NCBI GenBank assembly: GCA_963383645.1
Contig: OY726571.1
Location: forward strand, 24,616,116-24,680,115
Direction: 5' to 3'
From: Muscardinus avellanarius
Taxonomy: Eukaryota > Chordata > Mammalia > Rodentia > Gliridae
DNA: 64,000 bases
Shown here: piece by piece, positions 56,568 through 64,000 of the stretch
Numbering within the stretch: position 1 is the first letter of the stretch
Layout of the letters: each line of letters starts with the position of its first letter
Translations under genes and position numbers: made by a program
Notes under the pieces: model-generated
Seen by the model: only the letters and a program-made list of their open reading frames with translations
Database searches by the model: none
Told to the model about the DNA's origin: nothing

Positions 56568-56875
56568 CTGATGTAGATATCGCTGTGACTCCACTCCTCT
56601 GATACAAATTTCTGTCTTAGCATTATCAATGCTGTAATTTAAAGAACTTACCATACACCTTAGGGGAAGGAGGATTTATTTGTTCAGTTTCCTTGGAGCT
56701 TTTTGAGTTCAGTCCATGTGAGGAACTATCATGGAAGTTGGAAGCAAGGGAAAGAGAGCAGAGGGAGGAGGAACCAACATGTAATCCGCAAGGCCATACA
56801 CCCAGGGACCCCTCCTGAGCAACCAAGCCCTGCTTCTCACATTGCTATCTTGTGTCTATAAGGGCTAAGGGGACA
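56568..56875 (-). mobile_element. MaLR-type LTR, minus strand
   Basis: In minus orientation: 'gctctctttcccttgcttcc', 'atggactgaactc', an AATAAA at about 56673-56678 (in 'acaaataaatcctccttcc'), then 'taattacagcattgataatg' at the 3' end. This is the arrangement of rodent MaLR LTRs. Confidence 0.6.
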
Positions 56876-56969
56876 TTTAAAACCACAACCATTTAGTTTA
56901 GGAGAGGAAAATGAAAAACTATTCAGTCAAGTTTACAGAAAACTTTTCAAATAAAAATAATTAGATGTT

Positions 56970-57172
56970 AGCCAGGCATGGTGGTGCACGCTTGTAATCC
57001 CCACTCTTGGGAGGCGGAGACAAGAGGAGCATGTAAGTGCAAGTTTGAAGTCAGCTACACTGGCTTAAGAGACCCTGTTTCCAAATAAAAATATAAAAAT
57101 AGGTCTGGGAGTATAGCCTGGAGGTAGAAGGGTTTCCAGGAACCCCAGTACCACCAAAAATAATGAATAATA

Positions 57173-57203
<31 letters not shown>

Positions 57204-57204
57204 T
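56970..57204 (+). repeat. Younger B1-dID SINE with target-site duplication
   Basis: 'gccaggcatggtggtgcacg' to 'ccaggaaccccagtaccacc' with an (AAT)n tail. It is flanked by a perfect 14-base repeat (aataattagatgtt) at 56956-56969 and 57205-57218. Confidence 0.96.
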
Positions 57205-57219
57205 AATAATTAGATGTTG

Positions 57220-57360
57220 TTAGTATGTAATATAGACAATACATAGGCTGATGATGCCATATGTAATTGTGATAAGAACATAATTACATCTGAGTGTTTA
57301 TGAGTTCTGGCAAGTGTCATAATGAGGTTTTTTGGGGTTTTAAAATGGCAAGGCAGAACA
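57220..57360. other. Unique spacer between SINEs
   Basis: Nothing recognised. Confidence 0.6.
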
Positions 57361-57522
57361 GAGCCGAGCGTGGTGGCGCACACCGCGCAGGTTCGAAGCC
57401 AGCTGCACTGGCTTAAGAGACCCTGTTTCCAAAAGTAAAAAAGTATAAAATAGGTCTGGGAGTGTAGCCCGGAGGTAGAAGGGCTTCCAGGAACCCCAGT
57501 ATCACCAAAAAAAAAAAAAATG
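57361..57522 (+). repeat. Younger B1-dID SINE with internal deletion
   Basis: 'gccgagcgtggtggcgcaca' jumps directly to 'ccgcgcaggttcgaagccag'. About 40 bases of the B1 monomer (the taatcccc...ggaggat zone) are missing. The right half is intact (gtagcccggaggtagaaggg). Confidence 0.93.
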
Positions 57523-57529
57523 GCAGAGC

Positions 57530-57958
57530 AGATATGTCTATCCCTATTTATGCAAATGATGGCTCTAATATAGTATGATTTTGAAAACTTTACTTATCCC
57601 CTCCAAAATTGTTTTCTCATATATAAAATGAAAACAATTCCTAAATCATTTTATGAATATTAAATAGAATTAAATAGATAATTAATATAAAACAGGATAG
57701 ACCCTAGCATGTCAGTGTCCCCCCCCAAAATGGTAACTAAAACATTGGTCTAAAAATTGTTCAGTATGCTAGAATATGCTGTATACTTGATTATATAAAT
57801 ATAATGTTGTAATTTTTATAAATGTTATATAAAAGGTTTAGTGCTTCAGAGTGAAAATAAGGAAGATAGGATAAAAGGATATTTATAAATTAATTTATAA
57901 AATTGTATAAAGTTAATAAGCTTAATAAACATTTGTTAAAATTTTGAAATATATTCTT
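57530..57958. other. Unique AT-rich stretch, no gene seen
   Basis: Nothing recognised. Confidence 0.6.
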
Positions 57959-57975
57959 TAAAAATTATATATTAG

Positions 57976-58177
57976 AGCCACATGTGGTGATGCACGCTTG
58001 TAATCCCAGCATTCAAGAGACTGAAACAGAAAGATCTTGGTCCAAGGACAGCTTCAGCTACTTAGTGAGGTCATATGCAAGCCAGTAAGACCCTGTTTCA
58101 AAGTATAGAATAAAAAAATAGGGTGGGGGTAGCTCAGAGGTAGAATGCAGTACTCGGTTCCATCCCCAGTACCACAA
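57976..58177 (+). repeat. B1-dID SINE with target-site duplication
   Basis: Diverged dimer ending 'ttccatccccagtaccac'. It is flanked by aaaaattatatattag (57960-57975) and aaaaattataaattag (58178-58193), one mismatch. Confidence 0.93.
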
Positions 58178-58194
58178 AAAAATTATAAATTAGT

Positions 58195-58785
58195 ATATAA
58201 TCAATAAAATTTAGGTAGCTCTTCAGAAAAAATGTTCTTTTAATAATTCTTGAAGGTATTTTCATTACTCTTGCATAAGGGGTTATTAATAAAACTCTGT
58301 TGAAATCATAATAAGGAACACATTTTTGTTCTTGAAATTTAATCTCTGAATAACAGGAGAGAACTCTATTGTCTCCTACAATTCTTGGTTTTGCTCGTCG
58401 ACCTGCATAAGATAATTGTCATGTTTATAAATCTTTTCTTTGTTGTTATTTAAATGCATAAATAATAGAGTGAAAAACTGTTTTTGAGTCATTTCTAGCT
58501 GCGAAAAAAGCTTGTTTTCAGTCTAAATTCAAAAACACTAGATGAGTTCAAATGCATTTCCCCCGCTGCCATCTATTCACCGATTTCTCACTATTTGTTG
58601 TGTTCCCACTTAATGCATTTTTGGGTAAATACTTTCCATCCTTAGCATTTCTAAAGTAGCCTTTCTTCTGGAAAAATAATAAACTCATAGCATGATGATT
58701 CATTTATCTACCATCTGTGGTCTTTTTTTGTTTCCTTCTGCAGTAAAAAGAAAATTATCAAAATATAGTTTATATTCTCTGTCTC
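58195..58785. other. Unique stretch, no gene seen
   Basis: Nothing recognised. Confidence 0.55.
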
Positions 58786-58789
58786 CCGT

Positions 58790-60150
58790 TTTCCTTCTTT
58801 CATTCTCTCTTGAAAATATTCAAATAAGACCTTGCCCTCATCATGCTTTCATCTGCTCTTGTCATGGTCATCAATGACCTCCATTTTGTTAAATTTTATT
58901 ATAATTATTAGTATTCAATTTATTTGACCTAGCTGCAGCATTTAACTAATAGGTTTGATTCCTTTAGTTACATTGTTCTAAACTTTTTTGTGTGTTTTTT
59001 CCTGGTTTCTCCTATTTTCTTTTTATCTTAGAGTGCCCTGAGACTTTGTTCTTAGTCTTTTTATCTTTTATGTCTGCATTCATACCCTTGGTTATATCAT
59101 CTAGTCACTGACTTTAAATGTCATCTGAATGACAGAGACTCTCAAACTTTAAATCTGTACTTCAAATTTTCACCCCAAATCCAGAGTTCTATAGCCTACT
59201 TGTCACCCCCACTTGTATTTCTAAGTCCATTTCCAATTCCACATGTCCAAACCTGAATTGCCAATATTCATCCCCAAACCATGTTTCCCATTTTTCTCAT
59301 TTTGATTTATGTCAACTACATCTTCCAGTTGGTCACATAAGAGAAATTGAACCAATCTGCCTTTTATTACAAGTTTCCCATCTATCTGTCAGGAAATAAA
59401 ATTGTTGCTGCTTTTCAAATCCACATTTTCATCACTTCTCATTACTTCTACTACCTCCACTATCGTCCGAGTGATCATTATTCTGTGAACTGGATTATGC
59501 AATAGTATTTCATTTGGTTTTGGAGATTTCAGCGATTCTCCTTTCTAGTCATCCCTAGTAGACAAAGGAGTTTTTTAAAGACTATATAGAAGTTATATCA
59601 CATCATTTCTCTGCTAAAAAAAAAAAAAAGCAATGGCTATCTACTTCTTACAGAGACAAAGTCACGTGCTTACTGTAGTGTCTGTGTCCTTACAGGATAC
59701 ATTCCCTTTTAGCATTAATTTCTTTTCTTAGTCTCTCACAATGCTTCCCTTATTCATGCTTCATCACTACTTTGGCTCCTTCCTGATCCTTGAGCTTGCC
59801 AGTGGCATTTCTGACTGGTAAAACTGGCTGTCCATATATTTAAAAAGCTCTTCTCCCAGATATCCTGAAAGCAAATATGCTGCCTTCCCCCAAAATATAC
59901 TTTTACCACCTTAAAATTTGCATCTGGAACTATCCCATTGCTCTCCATTTATTTTTAATATATTTTACACTGCTGGTTATAGCATATATTTTGTTATTTA
60001 TTATGCATTCCCCCCCATCTTCTTTGCTTGAATATAAGCTCTATAAGGGCAGACGACATCTCTACTGTTATAGCTACTCAATGTACACTAAATTACTTAA
60101 AACAGGGCAGGTCAGTTTGGTACCAATCAAGGAATGTTTGTTAAATGAAG
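58790..60150 (+). mobile_element. L2 LINE remnant, 3' ORF2 to 3' end
   Basis: A long, ordered match to the L2 3' part as I remember it. 'catcaatgacctccattttg' (58870) and 'atttgacctagctgcagcat' (58922) correspond to reverse-transcriptase codons. Next comes 'gagtgccctgagactttgtt' (59032). 'acatgtccaaacctgaattg' (59242) and 'ggattatgcaatagtatttc' (59492) follow, then 'catcatttctctgct' (59601). The 3' UTR follows, with 'gaatataagctctataaggg' (60030) and the end 'aggaatgtttgttaaatgaa' (60130). An A-run is inserted at 59616-59630. All frames are broken; the 121-codon frame at 59877-60242 is accidental. At about 1.35 kb it is long for L2 in a rodent. Confidence 0.85.
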
Positions 60151-60153
60151 GCA

Positions 60154-60372
60154 CTAAACTGGGTGTGGTGGTGTATGCCTATAATTCCAGTACTTGGGAG
60201 GCTAAGAAGGATCAAAGTTTGAGGTCAGCCTTAACAACTTAGTGAGAGCTTAGCAAGACCCTATTTCAAAATAAAAAATAAAATGGGTCTGTGGCTATAG
60301 TTCAGAAGTAGAATGCCCCTGGGTTCAATCCCCAGTACCAAAACAAAAAACAAAAACAAAAACAAACCAAAA
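60154..60372 (+). repeat. B1-dID SINE at the end of the L2
   Basis: 'actgggtgtggtggtgtatg' to 'gggttcaatccccagtacca', with a (CAAAAA)n tail. It inserted within or just after the last L2 bases. Confidence 0.92.
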
Positions 60373-60464
60373 AAAAAAACAGATTTAAGGTATGCTATTG
60401 TCTCATAATTATAAAAAGAAAATAAAAACCAAAGTAAATATTCAAAATAAGTGACTTTACATAC

Positions 60465-60845
60465 CTTCTTTTTCTTTTCATTCTTAATTAACAGATAATA
60501 ATTGCACATACTTATGAGATAGAGTATGGCATTTTGAAACATATAGATGATGTATAATGATCAAATCAGGGTAATTGGTTATATCACCTCAAATATTTAT
60601 CATTTCTTTTGTGTTGGGAACAACCAATATCTTTCATTACATTTATTATTTAAAAATAATAAGTTATTATTAACTACACTTACTCATCTTCTTGGGCTGG
60701 ACAATAAAATACTAGATCTCATTCCTCTCATCTAATTGTACTTTTGTATTGCAAAACCAACCAATTTCTGCCAGTGAATTCTTAAAGATGCTTAAGTCTC
60801 CATGAATAACACGTCCCTTCTCCTCACCATTATTTATGCCCTTAT
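60465..60845 (-). mobile_element. L1 3' UTR fragment, minus strand
   Basis: Antisense old-L1 3' UTR: 'aacagataataattgcacat', 'atgatcaaatcagggtaatt', 'cctcaaatatttatcatttc' and 'gtgttgggaacaaccaatat' in the expected order. A T-rich start marks the 3' end. Confidence 0.8.
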
Positions 60846-60847
60846 AA

Positions 60848-62675
60848 AAAGAATGAACACTTTAGAATTTTTAGCTTGATTGAGGTATAATCATATATAA
60901 GAAAACACATATTTAGTAGATACTCAGAATATTCAACTATTTATTGAATGTCAATAACGCAATTATTTTCGGTATTTTAAGCATGATTAGATTTTATTTT
61001 GTAACATGTTTTTAATATGGATAGGTTGTCATATTATATAATTTAATAGCTCTACATTTTCTGGACTTCAGTGTTTCATCTATGCAGTATTATACAAATA
61101 AACTGTAGCATGTTAATATATGTGAATTTGTGTTTCTGTTAAAACTGTGAATGCCAGAAGAGTGTTTTTAGCAAGGGTGCGTTAACTAGTATAGCTTTTT
61201 ATAAGTTCAAATTATAAAAATGACTCAAATATAGTAGAAGTGTATTTCCCATTCTCATAGCAAGCACATTTCAGTTCCAGACCAGTGGTAGGAAGCACAG
61301 AAGTAGGAGATTGCTCCATGTGTTATTCATGGAGACTTAAGCATCTTCAAGAATTCACTGGCAAGTAAAGATAAAACATAAAGGTACATTTATTGGAAGC
61401 CTTGGTGGTCCAGAATTAGAGGCTAGGTTTCATGTTAGCTCATATTTTATTGTTTAGAACTCGGTCTCACAGTCATGTCCAGATGTAAGAGAAACTAAGG
61501 GGTATAATCAAAGTACTTGCTCAGAAAGAGGTGAGTAAATAAATTTCTTTCTAATGACTAGTAATTTCAGTCACAGAAGGACATACAAGCTTGCAATCCT
61601 GAAACCATATGGAGAGGATGTTCTAATCATTAAATATGATGAGGAAAATATAACTTCTGATATTATTATGATCTCTATTGCATTAAGGTTATCTCTCTGC
61701 AGCACAAACTTAATTGGAATGTAAATTTAAACATATAGCACAGATTTAAAATATTAAAAATATTTAATATATCTTAAAATAATGAGTATCACAACATAAC
61801 ACATGAAATGAAGTTAAATCCTTTCCTTATAATCTATGTGAATAATGCCTCTTAATTATCTACACTAATGGAGAAAGCCTATGGCATAAATTATATAAAA
61901 GTATACAATCAGTATGGTATTCTACTCCATTTGACTTATTTGGATAGAATTTAGAAAGCTGAGAAAATGAAAATTTAAAGCATAATGAGTAACTTAGAAA
62001 TAACATTTCTTCCCACTGCTGGCAGAGACGATATATATTTATGTGTAGTATAGGCCTGGGGACAACACTAATGATATATAAATAATCAACACATATAAAA
62101 CTTGGTTGGATTGAAATTATATTGCATGTCTCCCTAAATGTATAAACACACACTAGAAAAATAAGGAACAGAGAAAAAAAAAAGCTTAAACCCTGTGAGA
62201 TGCTCCAGATTCTATACATAATTTAAACAAGCACAACTGAGGCTATATCTATCTTAGAATATACTTCTCTAATGAGACTAAACAACACCATAGAAATTCT
62301 TAGATATAGAAATATGGAAATTAAGATATTAAATAAATTTAGGTATTTGTTTATAGCTTAGATAATAGATTTCACTAAATAACCCAGCAGTTAATAAAGC
62401 AGTATTTAGTAAAAAATAATATATCTTATATCTACTGTTAATAAAGGTGAAATAAGGTAATTATATTAAAAGTATAATATTGCTCATAAAACTATTCTAT
62501 ACATGTTAGGTGATGTCTAAAAGTATCTGAAACATTAAAAAATTGTGTATTAGAAAAGAATCTGTAGACTTTCAGAAAATATATAACTTAGAAACAAAGT
62601 AACATGATATTCTAACTAGAATTACCTTTTAATCGTTGAACATTTCTTACTTTTAATTTTAAATGACCTTCAGGG
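60848..62675. other. Unique AT-rich stretch, no gene seen
   Basis: No gene recognised. 60865-60990 ('cttgattgaggtataatcat') resembles an antisense L1 3' terminus and may be another short L1 piece. The 119-codon minus-strand frame at 61860-62219 is AT-driven and domain-free. Confidence 0.5.
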
Positions 62676-62677
62676 AA

Positions 62678-63135
62678 TATGAATGTACTAATTCATTTTT
62701 ATTACTCTAAGAAAATACCTGAGGCAGTTAAATTTATAAAAAAAAAAATAGAGGGTTAAATAACTTAGAGTTTTAGAAGCCAGAAGCCTAAGTAGCCTGA
62801 CAGAAGCCCTTGTGAGGGTCCAACTTGGCTGAGTCACCTCCTAGTGGTAGAATGGTGAGAGAGGAAGCAATCACATTGCCAGACAGAAGCCAGAGGTGTG
62901 TGGGGCCAGCCTTCCTCTTTGTACAATATCCCTCCCCTGAGAATTAACAAAATGCCCCGTGATAATCACCCTAATCCCTTTTGAGGCTGATGCCCACAGT
63001 GATGTAAGGACTTTCCATTAGCCCCAGCTCTTAAAAATTCCACAACACCTCCCAAAACCACCACTCTGGACCCTGAGCTCCTCACACATGAATCCTGGGG
63101 GATAAACCACGTCCAAGCCATAGCTATGAGCCTTT
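62678..63135 (-). mobile_element. MaLR-type LTR, minus strand
   Basis: Antisense MaLR layout: 'taagaaaatacctgaggcag' at the left (LTR 3' part), 'gcttccattagccccag'-type middle ('ttagccccagctcttaaaaa'), and 'cacacatgaatcctggggga' then 'taaaccacgtccaagccata' at the right end (LTR 5' part). The subfamily cannot be fixed. Confidence 0.65.
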
Positions 63136-63137
63136 AT

Positions 63138-63460
63138 ATTTCATACACGGCAGCATCTGTTAACTTTTTCTAAGAAATACTGGAGAACAAATGATATTTT
63201 GTTCTGTTTCTTTAATAATACTATAGAATAGAAACAACAAGGGACTGCTCTCAGGATATTCATGGGAAGGACAATGACATACTCATTTCTCTAATAGTAT
63301 CTGGCACATGGAGGTTTTGGAACTTTACTAGAAATGGTATCTCAAAGAAACATCTTTGAGATAGACTTTGTTGAACTATTAAATGAGGGTAATAATATAG
63401 ATAATTATTAAAATACATATGAAATAATATGGTGTAGCTGAAGTCCATAGTGGAATATAC
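63138..63460. other. Unique AT-rich stretch, no gene seen
   Basis: Nothing recognised. Confidence 0.6.
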
Positions 63461-63478
63461 TTAAAATCCTAAAATAGT

Positions 63479-63667
63479 CTTGTAATCCCAACACTTGGGA
63501 GGCTGAGACAGGAGGATCGCACAGGTTTGAAGCCAGCCTCAGCTACTTAGTGAAGCTCTCAGTAAGTTAGTGAGACGCTGTTTCCAAATAAAATATAAAA
63601 TAGGTTTGGATGTATAGCCCGGAGGTAGAAAGCCCCTGGGTTTCACCCCAGTACCACACACAAAAAA
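63479..63667 (+). repeat. 5'-truncated B1-dID SINE with target-site duplication
   Basis: Starts inside the B1 half at 'cttgtaatcccaacacttgg', so about 20 bases are missing. It ends 'ttcaccccagtaccacac' plus A's. Flanked by aaaatcctaaaatagt (63463-63478) and aaaatcctaaagtagt (63668-63683), one mismatch; the truncation therefore happened at insertion. Confidence 0.95.
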
Positions 63668-63689
63668 AAAATCCTAAAGTAGTAAAAAT

Positions 63690-63945
63690 GCTGTGCAGCT
63701 CTGGCCAAGAATGTTTAACAATGTCACACAAGGATTACAACAGCAACCACTAGGGACTCTGGCCTTCAGCTTGGGTCTAGTCTTTAAGTGCTGTCTCCAA
63801 CTCTAAAGGACTTAAATTTAAAATCTCATCCCATTATCAAGACTTAGAAAAAAGTAAAAGATGCAGAATAAAGATGTAGAACACACAGAAGCACGTGACC
63901 AAGAGACCTACTGAATAAAATTCAGATCCATGAAAATAAAAATTT
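63690..63945. other. Unique stretch, no gene seen
   Basis: Nothing recognised. Confidence 0.5.
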
Positions 63946-63952
63946 TTAAAAA

Positions 63953-64000
63953 TAGTGGCAGGGGCACTTACTTAGTATGTGTAAAAAAACACCCTAGGTT
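63953..64000 (+). repeat. ID-like SINE cut by the window end
   Basis: 'ggcaggggcacttacttagt' then 'caccctaggtt' resembles the tRNA-like ID monomer ('gcgcttgcctag ... ccctgggtt'), interrupted by an A run. Its 3' half lies beyond the window. Confidence 0.5.

Noticed and set aside
56364..56654. 96-codon hydrophilic minus-strand frame
   Set aside because: Sits in GC-richer DNA next to a MaLR-type LTR and is probably retroviral internal or LTR sequence. No conserved motif supports a gene.
59877..60242. 121-codon plus-strand frame
   Set aside because: Accidental frame across the L2 3' UTR and the start of a SINE.
61860..62219. 119-codon minus-strand frame
   Set aside because: AT-driven Phe/Ile/Leu/Tyr-rich translation with no domain, in unique AT-rich DNA.
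1..64000. An undescribed multi-gene system (operon, defence island, biosynthetic cluster)
   Set aside because: The window is mammalian, repeat-rich and without intact genes; nothing supports such a system here.

Overview
This window is nuclear DNA from a placental mammal, almost certainly a rodent. The main evidence is about 45 copies of a dimeric SINE. Each has a 7SL-derived, B1-like left half (reading like gtggtggcgcac...taatccc...ggttcgaagcc), an A-rich linker, and a tRNA/ID-like right half ending in ccccagtacca. That is the B1-dID architecture known from the squirrel-related rodents (Sciuridae, Gliridae, Aplodontiidae). I lean to that clade and cannot name the species. The base composition is AT-rich. 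I found no intact protein-coding gene, rRNA gene, functional tRNA gene or CRISPR array. The longest open frames (about 100-130 codons) lie in repeats or in AT-rich unique sequence. The window looks like a gene desert or a long intron. Layout: 1-1.6 kb is unique AT-rich DNA with microsatellites. 2.05-3.95 kb holds the 3' part of a decayed class I (gammaretrovirus-like) endogenous retrovirus on the minus strand, with integrase remnants and a 3' LTR that still shows a TATA box and AATAAA. 10-13.6 kb is a SINE cluster with a nested insertion. 17.6-22 kb is a composite of ancient minus-strand L1 pieces cut up by SINEs and by MLT2-like and MLT1-like LTR remnants. 36.0-37.4 kb has the most interesting unique DNA: a homeodomain-motif-rich stretch that looks like a conserved enhancer, followed by a minus-strand coding-like fragment with one internal stop. 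49.4-49.5 kb is an AT-rich inverted-repeat cluster able to form alternative hairpins. 45-46, 53.7-54.1, 56.6-56.9 and 62.7-63.1 kb hold MaLR/MLT1-type LTR remnants. 58.8-60.15 kb is a long L2 LINE remnant, followed by an L1 3' end. MIR fragments occur near 24.9, 42.0, 48.8 and 54.7 kb. There is no operon-like or multi-gene system here. What can be read is a layered record of retrotransposition: L2 and MIR first, then old L1 and MLT LTRs, then class I ERV and MaLR LTRs, then old B1-dID copies, and finally a younger B1-dID subfamily that inserts into the older ones with clear target-site duplications. Candidate cis-regulatory blocks sit in the repeat-free gaps; they were chosen by sequence character only, because no alignment could be run.
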